Source: Erinaceus europaeus (Eukaryota; Chordata; Mammalia; Eulipotyphla; Erinaceidae). Taken from it: 64,000 nt of DNA. The DNA lies in assembly GCF_950295315.1 (NCBI RefSeq), contig NC_080181.1, positions 40,019,375 through 40,083,374 of the forward strand. Reading direction: 5' to 3'. The notes below the pieces were generated by a model. The model saw nothing but the letters and a program-made list of their open reading frames with translations, ran no database searches and was not told where the DNA came from. The translations under genes and the position numbers were made by a program. Position 1 is the stretch's first letter. The number at the start of each line of letters is the position of its first letter. Shown here piece after piece: positions 21,697 to 34,549 of this stretch.

Positions 21697-24579
21697 TGAG
21701 TAGAGGTGTGCAGCATCAGCAATTTTGCTCTGCATTGTTGGTTTCTTAGCCAGGATCTTCCATTACCTTCACACATTACTAATTTTCATCTTTCTCCTTA
21801 TGCCCCACCTGTCATAATGATGGCAAATCATTTTTACTCTATAACAACAGTACTGTCTCAGTTTTGTCTCCCAACGCATAACAATGTTCTTTATCCCACA
21901 ACATTTCAATCAATGTCAGACTCATTTGCCAGAAAGACTCTTTCTTGGATATAGCCTGTCATTTCTATAGTTTCTGAAAACTAATTTTCTAGTTTCTGCT
22001 TGAAGCACCAAATGAACTTAGGTTAGTGGAGAACACAGTTGGAGTTTGAACATAGTTGCTAGTCTTAATAATTTTAAATAATTTCTAAGAGTCAATGAGA
22101 CTACAAGTGCTTATCAAGAAGACAGTCCCGAATAGAGACTTTTCAAGAGTCAGAATATTTTATTACTTTTGTAGACTCCTACTTTTAATACATATAGAAC
22201 TACTCTTTCACTCTTGGAAAGTGCTATGATAAACTTGCATATGTAACCCCAGGTCGGCTTTGTGATGGTTTGAACATATTATGATCAACTGCAAGCTTGC
22301 TATACTACTCACTACATAAATTCCCAGTAATATACTGAAAAAAATTTAGATTACAGACTTTTTAATAGTTTTACCTTGGCTATAGTGAGCAGTGATGTGT
22401 AATAGTCTTTGGCAAAGACATCAGTTTTGAAAACATCTTTGTATTCTGGTAAGAGAGGTAGGCTAAAAAACTAGTCTCCATTTAGTGAGACAGAATTCCA
22501 AATTTAAGAAGACTATAAATATGTAAATATGTTGAAGGTTTGCTTAAAGTTTCAAAACTGTACTTATTCATGAAATACGATGTCCTCATGTATTTTTTTC
22601 CGATTATTGTCTCTATTTTATTTACAAAATAACTACTTGCCAGACATTTATAACTGGGTAATAAGAGATATGCCAACACATCCTGTGCAAAATGTTTTTT
22701 CCTGGTTGCAAAAATCACATGCCAAATTTAAAGATTACTTTTCTTAGTGATCATCAATTATATATAACAACAACAAAATTGCCTGTGGTTGCATCTAAGG
22801 AAAGAACACAGCAGACTGGCTGTCAGTGTAAATAAAACCCTCTTTAAAACTTTGTAGGTGTTCTCCCCCCACCCAACCCCCCTTTTAAGTCATCCTTTAT
22901 GCTTTATCCAGTTCTGACAGGAATATGGGCTGGAGATGTAGAAGGATACAGCAGAAATCAGAGCTTGGCTCTTCTCCAAACTGCAATGTTTTCCTGGGAG
23001 TTGGGGCAGCACCTATATAGAGACATAGTTTAGCCAAGAGTCTAAGAGCTGGGAGAAAGCTTAAGGAATCATTCTGGTAATTCTGAAAGATTCTCATTCT
23101 TCTGCTTAGATACAAATAAGCTGTGATAGAAATAGCCATTTTGGTACCACTAGAATTTAATGGTCAATTTAATTGGCTTAATATGATGGTTAAAACAAGT
23201 TTACTGACAAAACTCAGTCACATTCCTGTCTTGCATGGTTCTTGCCTTCTTGCATATGTAGAGTTATTGCAACAGCGAGATGATCATGTAAGTCACAGGA
23301 CTATGTAGGAAATATTTCTAAGAAGCAGGAATAAATAAGACACTCTTCAATTATGTGTGTTCTGAAAGTATTAAACCTTAATATGCATTGGAACTATTTA
23401 ACATTTCTACCAATTTTTCCCCTATGGTTTAGAGATGTTATTAATCTGCCAAGACTTTATTATATTTTTATTGTATTTACCTTTCAGAAAAAAAAAGTTA
23501 TTGGAAATATTTTGAATCAAGTCTAACATTCTTTTCTTCCTTCTTCTGCTTGTCTTTCTTTTGAATAATACTATGAATTTTATGTTGCAGGAGAAGCCCG
23601 CGAGCAAGTTGTGCTGGTTAGCATAAAATGAATGCTTTGATTTGCTTAATATTCAATTATTCATCATATGATCTCTTGGGAAAAAAAGGTAGTGGGGTGA
23701 TATTTCTTGCTACCCATATGCTAAGTACCCTACTGTAGGTGCTGTTGTCATGGATACTTCTTGCTGAGCTCACATAGACCTTGACTCTCCAGTGTTTACA
23801 GGGAATTGATAGACTGAAACTAAATGTTACACAACAGCATGTTATGCTTGCTAAAAGCCTGGCAGGCAGGCATGGCAGGAGAACTCCTTGTGTCCTTCTG
23901 GATATGCTCTGTTAAGATTAGAAAAAGCTACTATCATCAGCCCTTTTACTTTTTAATGCCTTTTGGGAGAAAGCAGAAAGAGAAAGGGGATAAAAGGGAA
24001 GAATGTAGAGAATGAATAGGGGAAATAGAGCCATAAGCCTAAATGGGTCAACCAGAATAAGAAGAGCATTGCAAGAATCACCTGAAAAAGGAGGACTGTT
24101 TGTGACATTTCAGTTCCAATGGCTTTACAATGATAAAACCAAGTTGTATACAGAATATATAATCTCACTGATTGAAAGGTCAGATTTTATTCCTTTAGAA
24201 TTTCCCAAATAGCCCAATACCCTGATATCCACTGAGCCCAGTAGGTCACCTGTCATTTTTTTGAATTGAAATGTGTTCCTTGTTGCCAGTTTTCTATTTC
24301 CTTAACCAAAAAGTACATACCCACTATGCCAAGTGCCTATAGGGAAGGGTGATTTTTAAGAAATAATTGTTTTGAAGACAACTATTATGGGAAGATGAGA
24401 GGTATACCTATCTGTCAACAACTATACTATAAACTATTAACCGCTAATAAAATGGGGGGAAGAAAAAGAGGAGAGTGAATCAAAGAATGAGAAGCTAATC
24501 TGACATTTGAAATAAATATTAATTAGCTTGATTATGTACTTTTCTCATGTTTGAGAGCTACTTTCTGCCCTAATCCAGT
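21697..24579. other. 2.9 kb without recognised repeat or gene
   Basis: This is the longest stretch in the window with no S, A, B or L1 match. Frames are all under 85 codons and none shows a domain. A C-rich run (CCCCCCACCCAACCCCCC) is at 22866-22883. It may be single-copy host DNA or very old repeat. Confidence 0.5.
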
Positions 24580-25175
24580 TTTCTAGTCCTAGTCTCAACT
24601 CTGACACCATCTTCTCAGGCAATACTTTTAGTCTACCTGCATGGTATCTGTCAGGCTCAGGCAAAATTACAAAAGTTATAGACCCCTTGGAACATCACTT
24701 AAAATAGACTTCTTAGTTTCTTCCCACATGAAGACCCCTAATTTCATCTGCTCTATTCCTATCTTTGGGTTCCTGTTTATTAAACCATTTTTCCTGCTTT
24801 ATATCTCACTGCCTTTCAGCCACCAAGTTGCAGCCACTACTATGACACCATCCTGACTTCACTGGGCAGATGACCTTACCAATGTGTCCTGAAACATCAC
24901 CTCACCAGAGTCCTCCCCCATTAGGGAAAGATAGAAATAGTTTGAGGCTGTGGATGACCTGCCAGCATCCATGTCCAGTGGAGGAGCAATGACAGAAGCC
25001 AGACCTCCCACCTTCTGCACCCATAATGATCTTTGGTCCATATTCCCAGAGGGATAAAGAATAGGGAAGCTTCCAATGGAGGGGATAGGATGTGGAACTC
25101 TGGAAGTGGGATTGTACCTCTGTTACCTTACAATCTTGTTAACATTATTAAATAATTAATGAAAATTAAAAGGAA
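24580..25175 (+). mobile_element. Family A retroposon, 5'-truncated
   Basis: From 'cctagtctcaactctgacac' through 'cagccaccaagttgcagcca' to 'ctgttaccttacaatcttgt' and an ATTAAA-rich tail. It is more diverged than the 18.7 kb copy. Confidence 0.8.
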
Positions 25176-25359
25176 ATACTAACTAGAGAGAGAAAAATAA
25201 AATTATGTTAATTAAAAAATAGCAAAATGTTGGCATTTAAGAAGTCTTTGAGGATGACAGATGTCTGAGTTGGGTTTGAAGCATCCTGTTGGGTCAGGAA
25301 CTAACAACCCTCTCAGATCAGCAGGATGACCCAAGTGAAAGTATGGAAGCAAGCCCCTA

Positions 25360-26200
25360 CTTCCCCCAGTCCTGGAACCCTTGGATAGGGCCCACTTTCC
25401 TGTATGCCTCTCCCAATCCATACCAAATAATATTGTATCCGCCGATCACAACCTAACCAACGCAACGATTGCCACCTCAACATGCTTCAGCTCAGACTGT
25501 GTCCAGAGACTTCAGGTGTAGAATGACAACCCTTCAGCTTCATTACTCGGGTGAGACCTTTCCTTTTATAGTACACTCTAATTTCATCTCAGGTGGTTCA
25601 CTTTCTAACAAAGTCCCAAAACCTAGATATACACCAGTTTCTATGAGAGAGAGCTTATATTCACACGTATCCATAAACTACTGCAAAATATATACCTGAG
25701 AGCAGAAGTACACTAGAGTTTGCAGTGAGTACCTCCCTAACACTTCCTCTCCATTATTCCAAGCTTTGGGTCCATGACTACTCAACAATTTGTTTGGCTT
25801 CGTATGTTAACTCTCTTTTCAATCACCAGGTTCCAGATACCATCAGGATGCTGGCCAGGCTTCCCTGGATTGAAGACCCCACCAATGTGTCCTGGGGCTC
25901 AGCTTCCCCAGAGACACACCCTACTAGGGAAAGAGAGAGGCAGACTGGGAGTATGGACCGACCAGTCAATGCCCATGTTCAGCGGGGAAGCAATTACAAG
26001 AAGCCAGACCTTCTACCTTCTGCAACCCTTAATGAGCCTGGGTCCATGCTCCCAGAGGGATAGAGAATGGGAAAGCTATCAGGGGAGGGGGTGGGATATG
26101 GAGATTGGGTGGTGTGAATTGTGTGGAGTTGTATCCCTCCTACCCTATGGTTTTGTTAATTAATCCTTTCTTAAATAAAAAAAAAAATTAAAAAAAAAAA
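25360..26200 (+). mobile_element. Family B retroposon, full length
   Basis: It begins 'tacttcccccagtcctggaa', includes 'tttcctgtatgcctctccca', 'gaatgacaacccttcagctt', 'gtttgcagtgagtacctccc' and the shared core, and ends 'aatcctttcttaaataaa' with an A-run. The overlapping frames 25725-26063 and 25774-26163 are repeat shadows. Confidence 0.9.
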
Positions 26201-26210
26201 GAGTGAGAAC

Positions 26211-26701
26211 AACTGCCTAGAATTCCAGCTTTCTGTAAAAAAAAAAAAAAAAAGCCTTATATGGTTGTTCCTGAATATTCTAGGATCTGCTATGGGCTTG
26301 GTGTCACATATATGCAAAGTAAGATTTCGTGCCTATCTGCCTATCTGGTGTTGGACAGGACCTCTTCAAGGTACAAAAACATCAGGAGAAAGGATTTTTC
26401 CAACAAAAAACTTTAGCCAAGTTCTACCAAATTTGTAGATGGTTTTTTAGAATATGGCAAACACTTGACTAAAGAAGCATTATGTAAGCAAGATGTTAGT
26501 TTTCATGGTGGATATCATTGCATTGAACAAATGTGTTTCTGGGTCCAACACAAGTGAGATTGCAATGCTGTGTGGAGATGAGGAGAGAGGGGGGTTGAGA
26601 TCCACAGTGTCGAGTCAGGGTGATGACACTGTAAGACTGTGTGCATGTCTATCAGCAGATGGCCCAGAAACCTCAGTTCTCAGTCCTCTTAGAAGAAGAG
26701 G
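26211..26701. other. No recognised feature
   Basis: The frame at 26493-26753 (86 codons) runs into an S3 copy and is not supported as a gene. Confidence 0.45.
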
Positions 26702-26845
26702 AAGAGGGCCAGGGCAGCAGCACAATGGCGATGAAAAAGTCTTTCATGCCTGAGGCTGTGAAGTCCCAGGTTCAATCCCCAGCACCACCATAAACCAGAG
26801 CTGATCAGTGCTCTGGTAAATAAGTAAATAAATAATAAAAATATG
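26702..26845 (+). mobile_element. S3 SINE, good representative
   Basis: 'agcacaatggcgatgaaaaa', 'caggttcaatccccagcacc', 'accataaaccagagctgatc' and an AATAAATA tail. Confidence 0.87.
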
Positions 26846-26907
26846 AAATTATTTTTAAGAGAAAGAATTTATACTTCACTATAGAAAAAGGCCTTTAGTA
26901 TACATTA

Positions 26908-27045
26908 ATTTATTTTTTATTGATTTTTTCATTTTTAACCAGAGATTTGCTCAGCTCTGACTTATGGTGGAGCTAAGGATTGAACCTGGGACCTGAGACA
27001 GGCAGGAAAAGCTACTGCATAAACTGCTGTGCTATTTCCCATGGT
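26908..27045 (-). mobile_element. S3 SINE
   Basis: 'gctcagctctgacttatggt' and 'aggattgaacctgggacctg' in reverse orientation, with a T-rich tail at left. It forms an inverted pair with the S3 at 26702, about 60 bp apart. Confidence 0.82.
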
Positions 27046-27548
27046 CCTAGTATACTTGTAAGTAAGGCAATGTCTAGAATCCTGTGCCAAGTTTGAATGG
27101 CTTTCCAAGCTAACGAAAGATCCTTTTTCTTTTTCTTTTCTTTTTTAATGTATAAAGATAATTATTTTTGTTGCCATAAAATATTATTATCATTACGAAT
27201 AGTAGCTTCATGTGTCATGTAATCCCCTCTCACTTGTATACCTTTTCTCTCGTGCAAACCAATCAGATTTACAAGATAGATTTGTATATTACCTCCCTCC
27301 CCAAGAAGACCAGTGTGAGTTTGCTTTTTTTTTCTGTTGCTGTCAAAGAGAAACAGACTACAAATGTACACACCTATTAAATTGTAGTAATATAAATCAC
27401 TATATAATTAATATGAGAGGGGGAAAATTGATTATATGTCTAACAAAAGGACTTTTCAAAGCTAACCCAATTACCAAATAATGTGATGATAACAGTAACT
27501 ATCCACTGTCTTCTTGAACCCTAAGACAGCAGGAACCTCACGTTTCCA
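27046..27548. other. No recognised feature
   Basis: A CTTTT-rich patch is at 27121-27147. Otherwise nothing is recognised. Confidence 0.45.
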
Positions 27549-28385
27549 CTATAGAGCTTAAACTTCCCCCAGTCCTGGGACCCTAGGGTAGGGCCCACTT
27601 TCCTGTATGCTTCTCCCAATTCTTATCAAATAATATTGCATCCACTGATTGCAACCTAATCAAAGCAACGAGTCCACCCCAGCATGCTTCACTTCAGACT
27701 GTGTCCAGAGACCTCAGGTGTGGAATGACAACCATTCAGCTTCATTACTCAGGTGAGACCTTTCCTTTCATAGTATTTTCTAATTCCATCCCAGGTGGTT
27801 CACTTCCTAACAAAGTCCCAAAACCTAGATATAGACTAGGTTCCAGGAGATAGAGATCATATGTTCACAGGTATCCATAAACTAGGGCAAATATATACCT
27901 GAAAGCAGTAGTACACTAGAGTTTGCAGTGAGTACCCCCCAACACTTCATCTCCACTATTCCAACCTTTGGGTCCATGATTCTTCAACAATTTGTTTGGC
28001 TTTGTATCTTAACTCTCTTTTCAGCCACCAGGTTCCAGATGCCATCAGGATGCTGGCCAGGCTTCCCTGGACTGAAGACCCCACCAATGCGTCCTAGAGC
28101 TCAGCTTCCCCAGAGACTCACCCTACTAGGGAAAGAGAGAGGCAGACTGGGAGTATGGATTGACCAGTCAACGCCCATGTTCAGTGGGGAAGCAATTACA
28201 GAAGCCAGACCTTCTACCTTCTACATCCCACAACGACCTTGGGTCCATAGAAAATGAGAAAGCTATTGGGGATGGGATGGGATATTGAGATTGGGTGGCG
28301 GGAATTGTGTGGAGTTGTACCCCCCCATCCTATGATTTTGTTAATGTCTCCTTTCTTAAATAAATAAATTAATTAAAAAAGAAAA
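27549..28385 (+). mobile_element. Family B retroposon, full length
   Basis: It runs from 'acttcccccagtcctgggac' to 'taaataaataaattaatt', collinear with 25360-26200. A short gap near 28246 removes part of 'gctcccagagggatag'. Confidence 0.9.
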
Positions 28386-28546
28386 AAAGAAAGACTACGG
28401 AGAGAAGTCTGGAATTCATGGACTTTCTTTACAGATTATGGTTTATATATTTAGCTGAATTGCATTTTACCCAAAAGTCCTAACTTGGAGACCTAGCTCC
28501 CAGAATCTCGGAAAACAGATATATTTATTTTTAAGTGCTTTATTTA

Positions 28547-28622
28547 CTATCTATATCTATATCTATATCTATATCTATATCTATATCTATATCTATATCT
28601 ATATCTATATCTATCTATCTAT

Positions 28623-28661
<39 letters not shown>

Positions 28662-28684
28662 GAGAGAGGCAGAGAGAGAGAGAG
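28547..28684. repeat. Compound microsatellite (CTATAT)n-(AC)n-(TA)n-(AG)n
   Basis: About 76 nt of CTATAT/CTAT units, then about 26 nt of AC, a short TA run and a GA-rich end. Confidence 0.95.
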
Positions 28685-28730
28685 GAGAATCACCATAGTG
28701 AAGCTGTTTCCAAAGCATTGGGGAGCAGAC

Positions 28731-29105
28731 TCAAACTTCACATTCCATATAATTCCCACCACCATACCCCATCCTCTCCATTGGAAGGTTCCTTATTCTT
28801 TAACCCTCTAGGAATATGGAACAAAGATCTTTATGGGGAGCAGATGGTGAAAGTTCTGGCTTTTGCAATTGCTTCTCCACTGGACGTTGACTGGTCAGTC
28901 CATACCCCCAGCCTATCTCTATCTTTTCCTAGTGGGGCAAGGCTCTAGGGAGGTGGGTTCCATGACACATTGGTGAGGTCATCCACCCATGGAAGTCAGG
29001 TTGGTATCATAGTAGCATCTTCAACTTGGTGGCTGAAAAGCATTAAGATATAAAGTAGAATAGATTGTTTAATAATCAGGAACCTAAAGATAAGAGTATA
29101 GCAGA
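28731..29105 (-). mobile_element. Family A retroposon, partial
   Basis: 'cacattccatataattccca', 'tggcttttgcaattgcttct' and 'gtagcatcttcaacttggtg' are the reversed A core, both ends eroded. Confidence 0.75.
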
Positions 29106-29324
29106 TAAAATTTGAGTAGAAGATAACATCATATATATATACAGAAACACACAAGTATTTGCAAAGCACTTCTATAAACATGAATGTTAAAGGGACTCAA
29201 GTCTCACTTCATTCTTCTGCCTTTTTCTGAGATAAGCAGAGAGAACAGATGGGGAGACACCATATTATTGCAAGAGATACAATCTTTAAAATGACTGCTT
29301 TTTAAAATAAACCTTTTTAAAAAC

Positions 29325-29532
29325 ATTATTTATTTTATAGAACAGAGAGAAATAGAGAGGGAGGGGGAGCTAGAGTGGGAGGGAGAGAGAGATACTTGCA
29401 GCTGTGCTTCACCACTAGTGAAGCTTTCCTCCGCAGGTAGGGACTGGCGGTGGGTGGGTGGAGGGGCTTGAACCTGGGTCCTTTTGCATGGTAATACATG
29501 AACTTAACCAGGTGCGCCACCACCTGGCTCTT
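29325..29532 (-). mobile_element. S1 SINE
   Basis: Tail 'attatttattttatagaaca', 'gctgtgcttcaccactagtg', 'cttgaacctgggtccttttg', end 'gcgccaccacctggctc'. It has a small GGTG expansion at 29448-29460. Confidence 0.86.
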
Positions 29533-30349
29533 GAAGCAGTCATAGTTAAGAATCTTGAAGAGACATGGAAGGATGATGGGGAATGATACCTGGGGATGTT
29601 CAGGGGAGGATGATTTGTTCCACTGCAAACTTGTAGATGTCCTGTCAGGTGGAGAAAGTGCTGGCTTCATATTAATGGGCCACTGTTTTATCTGACTGTA
29701 CTTGTAGGAGAAATCTCATTAGGATGAGAGGAAATAGGAGACAAACTAATTGAGCCTTTCAAAAAAAAAAGAATCAAGTGCTGAAATATTTCAGCCTAAC
29801 AGCAGATAGAGAAACCTGGAGTTAAATGGCTATTTGATCTGCTTATGGGATCTGTTAACACTCTCTACCACACTAGGAGAACGATCAATCCAAATAATGT
29901 ACTATATTAATATTCTATGGAGTTGCAATGTGAACCAGAAATTATAAATGCAAAGATGAAAAAGGATAGACTCCATATTACAGGTAAGAGATGGATCAAT
30001 GTAAGTGACCCTTCAAATATTTTTCAAAGGGCTGATTTTTTGTTTATTTATTTATTTATTTATCAATGTATTTCTAGTGTTGGGGCCTGGTAAATGCAGT
30101 TTCACTGCTCAAGTCTGAATGTTTTTCATTCATTTTTTTCTGATTGGATATACAGAGAAAGAGAGAGTATATATTTGCAGAGAAAGGTAAAAGGAAAGAT
30201 TACACATCACTAGAACTTCTCCCAATGTCAGTATATTGAGCTGAAATGGAGCTCAAATGGGCCCTGGACATGACAAGGAACACAGGTAGTTGGCATTCAC
30301 TCTCCTGCTAGTGCCTTTGAAAAATACAAAGAGTGGGGGTGGGGTGGGG
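29533..30349. other. Mostly unrecognised; eroded SINE at 30030-30265
   Basis: 30030-30265 has a TTTA tail, 'ctgattggatatacagagaa' and a purine tract ordered like a reversed S1/S2, too diverged to classify. Confidence 0.4.
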
Positions 30350-30471
30350 GGTGGAGATAGCATCTTGGTTATTCAAATAATTTTTTCCCAAAGGCTTCAA
30401 AATCTCAGGTTCAATCCCCCTGCTCACCACCATAAACCAGAGCTCAGAGTGCTTCTCTCTCTCTCTCTCTC

Positions 30472-30507
<36 letters not shown>

Positions 30508-30545
30508 TTCTCTCTGTATCTCTCTCAGTAAAATAAAATAATAAA
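30350..30545 (+). mobile_element. S3 SINE with internal (CT)n(GT)n
   Basis: 'atctcaggttcaatccccct' and 'accaccataaaccagagctc' are followed by about 22 nt CT and 34 nt GT in the tail. Confidence 0.8.
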
Positions 30546-30809
30546 GATTGGTATGCCTATTAAAAAGCATAAATAAAAGAGAAATAGAAGAATTTGAAAA
30601 GAAATGGAATAGGGGAAAGTGAAATAAACAAATCATATTTCCTTTTCTAGTTGCTGGAGATAAAAATCCTGCTAGAGTTTGAAATAGTAAATCTTGGGAC
30701 AAAAACAAGTGAAAATCTGAATGCAGACAACTTGTGACATCAGATCTTCCCTGCCCCCCGCCCAGGATGCATGATTTCATTACCAGTGGCCTGCTCTTGT
30801 TGTCTGTTT

Positions 30810-31018
30810 GATTTTTGTTTTTTTGAAAGAGACAGAAAGAGGGAAGGAGAAAGAGAGAGAGATAAAGAGAGAAAAGAGTGCCAACAGAGTGGCTCCAATC
30901 ACTCATGGAACTCTCTAACTTCCTCCACATATACAACTGAAGGTCAGGGAGCTTAAAGACTTGGGACCTCATGCATGGTAATATGTGTACTCTGTTAGGT
31001 ATACCAGTGCCCAGTCCT
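30810..31018 (-). mobile_element. S-family SINE (S4/S1-like), diverged
   Basis: A purine tract, then 'cttgggacctcatgcatggt' and an end resembling 'ggtataccagtgcccagtcc', in reverse orientation. Confidence 0.6.
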
Positions 31019-31615
31019 CATGCTATTTTTTTGAAGTGAGCAGAGATGCTGTTTACAAATTTTTTAAAATAAAAAAAGAAGAAAGAGTGAAAGAAAAGAA
31101 TATTTAAAGAAGCCAACACTCACAATCATATTATTCTTACTCTAAAGAAAGAAAAAACAGACAACCAAAAAGCAGAAGTATGAAATGATATATCCCTTAT
31201 GTAATAAATTCCATCAAGAATTTTTTTCCTCTGGAAAAGATATGAATATTTAAATCTTTATGGGAATGAGAATTAAAACTTGGAGTATTTCCCTTTATGA
31301 TTTGCCTGCCTGGGTGCTCAGAGCCAAACTTATGGTACAGTTGTAACAACAATAATCTTTTTTTCTTCCCAATTGCTAATGCATATTTATGTACTTTACA
31401 TACTGTTTCTGGTCCAGGATTTTAATTTTTTATAGTTCTCTTTAAAAATATTGCACAAAAGTGCACATGACTGTTGTAGAGAATAATTGAAATAAATAAG
31501 AATAATGCACCAGTCAGAATGTCCCACCACTTTTGACAACTGCCCCAAATGCTTGGTCCTTCGCATATGTATGGACACATAAATAATAACATATGTCAAC
31601 AATTAATGTACTGTT
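31019..31615. other. No recognised feature
   Basis: AT-rich, no family match. Confidence 0.45.
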
Positions 31616-31792
31616 GGACCAGAGAGATAGTGTAATGGTTATGCAGAATATTTTCATGCAAAATTTTTTTTTCATGTCTACAGCTGTTATCCCTGGGTTT
31701 CATGACTGAGATCCTTAGTTTTATGTCCGAGGTGCATCATAGCCAGAGATGAGTAGTGCTCTGGTAAAATAAAATAAAATAAAATAAAATAG
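31616..31792 (+). mobile_element. S3 SINE
   Basis: 'accagagagatagtgtaatg', 'cagagatgagtagtgctctg' and a (TAAAA)n tail. The centre has an extra, duplicated-looking segment. Confidence 0.78.
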
Positions 31793-31819
31793 TAAACTAA
31801 TTAGGATTACTTTTAAAAT

Positions 31820-32055
31820 TTTATTTATTTGTTATTGGATAGAGACGAGAGATATTAATAAGGAAGGAGAAGACAGAGAAAGAGAGAGGCAATGAGATAC
31901 CTGCAGCTCTACTTCACCACTTGTAAAACTTTGCCCCAGCAGGTGGGGACTAGGAGCTTACTTGAACCATACTGTAGTATGTGCACTTAACCTGATGTGA
32001 CTTGAACCATACTGTAGTGTGTGCACTTAACTGATGTGACACGGCCTGGCCCCAA
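31820..32055 (-). mobile_element. S1 SINE with internal 40-bp tandem duplication
   Basis: Tail 'ttatttgttattggatagag', 'gctctacttcaccacttgta', end 'acacggcctggcccc'. The head region is duplicated: 31960-31999 and 32000-32038 both begin ACTTGAACCATACTGTAGT. Confidence 0.87.
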
Positions 32056-32269
32056 GATTGCCTATTTAATCTTATAAATATTGGCTAGCATTACTAACTC
32101 ATCACCTATAGTATAAGCTATAGCTTTTTTGTTACATGAAAATGGAGTTTTATAATTAAACTATCTAGTTTTCCCATTTTTTATTTCCAAAAATAAAATA
32201 CTAACTATATATTGCTTGCTACATCTCTGCAGATAGTATTATAAATGGACTTAGAATTAACTTATAGTG

Positions 32270-33165
32270 ATGAAATATATAAACAGCTTTCCAAACTCAA
32301 CAAGGAAACAAATGACCCCATCCAAAATGGGAAGAAGATATGGACAGAATATTCACCACAGAAGAGACCCAAAAGGTCAAAAAACACATGAAAAAAATGC
32401 TCCAAGTTTTTGATTGTCAGAGAAATGCAAATAAAGACAACAATGAGATACCACTTCACTCTTGTGAGAATATCATACATGAGATAAAGTAGAAGCAACA
32501 AATATAGAAGAGGTCATGTGGACAAAAAAACCCTCCTGCATTGCTGGTGGGAATGTAAATTGGTCCAACCCCTTGGAGAACAGTCTGGAGAACACTCAGA
32601 AGGCTAGAAATGGACTTACCCTATGATCCTGTACTTACTCTCCTGGGGAATATATCCTAAAGAACCCAACACACTCATCAAAAAATTTGTGTATACCTGT
32701 TTTCATAGCAGCACATTTTCTAATAGCCAAAACCTGGAAACAACCCAGGTGTCTAACAGCAGATGTGTGGCTGATCAAATTATTGTATATATACACCATG
32801 GAATACTACTCAGCTATTAAAAAGGATGATTTCACCATTTTCAGCCCATCTTGGATGGAGCTCAAAGAAATCATGTTAAGTGAAAAAAGTCAGAAACAGA
32901 AGAATGAATATGGAATGATCTCACTCACAGGAATAAATTGTAAAACAAAATCAGAAGAGAAAACACTAAGGAGAATCTGGACTGGAGTTGGTGTATTGCA
33001 CCAACTCTGGGATGGATGTGGGAGGGGAGAATACAGGTCCTGGAAAAGGATGACAGAGGACATCTTGGGGGTTGTATTGTTATGTGGAAAACTGAGAAAT
33101 GTTATGCATGCACAAACTATAATATTTACTGTTGAATGTAAAAAAATTAATCGCCAATAAAGGAA
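32270..33165 (+). mobile_element. L1 copy 3, 5'-truncated 3' end
   Basis: About 0.9 kb collinear with 56440-57345. It includes the ORF2 C-terminus (frame 32687-33160 carries 'AKTWKQPRC' and 'YTMEYYSAIK'), a 3'UTR ('gggggttgtattgttatgtg') and 'cgccaataaagg' polyadenylation context. The cysteine-knuckle region upstream (near 32520-32560) is frameshifted. It is a dead fragment; no TSD is evident. Confidence 0.9.
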
Positions 33166-33289
33166 AAAAATCCAAGATTATTATTACATTACAGAGGTGT
33201 AGCTCCACCCCCACCCCAGTTATCTGCTCTTACCTCCTTAATAACTACCAGGATTCTCACAAAAACCTTAGAAACTGTTTACATTTTTT

Positions 33290-33560
33290 CTTTTTTGGTA
33301 AATTCATTTGTTTCAGCTCTCTATATTTCATTTATGAGTGAAACCATCTTGTTCTGAAGGGCACACTGTCATCTTTTTGAACTGCAAAGTAGTATTCCAC
33401 TAAATATATAGTCCACAGTGTCTTTATTTGGCATATTCTACTCCTTGGCTATTGTGAATAATACAGCTATGAATGCAAGGTTGCATGTGTCCTTTTAGAT
33501 TAGTGATTTAATGTATTTTGGATACATGCCCAGGACTGGTATTGGTGGATGTCTATTTCT
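33290..33560 (-). mobile_element. Ancient L1 3' ORF2 fragment
   Basis: The plus strand reads 'gcaaagtagtattccactaa' and 'ggctattgtgaataatacag', the reverse of the widely conserved 3' end of mammalian L1 ORF2. It is too diverged from the local L1 copies to belong to their subfamily. Confidence 0.75.
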
Positions 33561-34549
33561 ATTTGAAAAAAAAATAGTGTAGAACTAAGAAACCCCAGCA
33601 GTGACCAAAGATTATTGAAAACATACACAGAATGCTTTCTATAACTTATAGATGACAGAGCTAAATATATAGAAGATAAAAAATAAAGACACAAATATAG
33701 ACAAGTGCATGTGGATGTGGATATAGATAGAGAGGCATCCCCATGCAAGAATAAGACTGAATTTCCTGCCAGCTTAAGTGTTAGTAGTTTTAGGGAAAAA
33801 ATATTAACAAGGTATTATTTGCGTTTGAAAGTTATAGGGTAAATATTCCTCCTGTAAGTTTTCTCATTTGCTTCCTACTTATTGAATTTGTAGTTAGGCC
33901 AATTGTTTTCAAATGTGTCTGCATATTGTATTCATCTGAAAAATAACCAAACACTGATAATCTGGCTTTCTACTTCCTCTACATAACCCTACAGAGATTC
34001 TGATGACTTTTTCTGGAGTGTGATGTGGGCATTGGGAGTTTCCAAATAACCCCCTGGTGAATATAGTATAATGAAACCACATGATATCTCAGCCAAGGTT
34101 GAGAAGCAAGGTTTTGGAGCACAATTTCCAATGCATCTTTGTTCTCATGAGCTGTAGGGGGGTCTTGATTCAAAAAGCCAGAAGTTTAATCTGTGTTTCA
34201 ATAAAGCATTATGGTGTAACAGTGCTGTTCCATGAGCCATATTTTAAGAAGCAAGATATGTAAGTGTTCAATTTCCTTAGATCTGAGACCTTCTTCAAAC
34301 CAGCTAGCCACCTGGATATTCACTCTAGCACTGATCCACTTGCTAGTGACTCTATAATTCTGTTTTATACGTATGTGAGTGGTTCCTTTTTTTTTTAAGG
34401 CAGTTCTTTAGCCCACAACCTCAAAACATATTTGCCATGCTGATAACCCATATTTTTTATCTCAGGTCTTTTTTTTTTTTGTTCCATGTCCAATTTGTTT
34501 ATTTGAAATCTCTAGAATGTCTCTCCCAGAATTATTTTTTTTAATTTTT
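33561..34549. other. No recognised feature
   Basis: AT-rich. There are T-runs at 34387-34398 and 34471-34481 and no gene-like frame. Confidence 0.45.

Noticed and set aside
21373..21776. Four overlapping long frames rich in Arg, Glu, Lys, Leu or Phe
   Set aside because: They are translations of the homopurine tract in different phases and strands, with no complexity outside it.
28547..28684. Possible CRISPR-like regular array
   Set aside because: Units are 6 bp with no spacers; it is a compound microsatellite in a mammalian-type genome.
30424..30972. 182-codon minus frame
   Set aside because: It crosses a CT/GT microsatellite and two SINE-derived segments; low-complexity Thr-His and Arg-Glu stretches.
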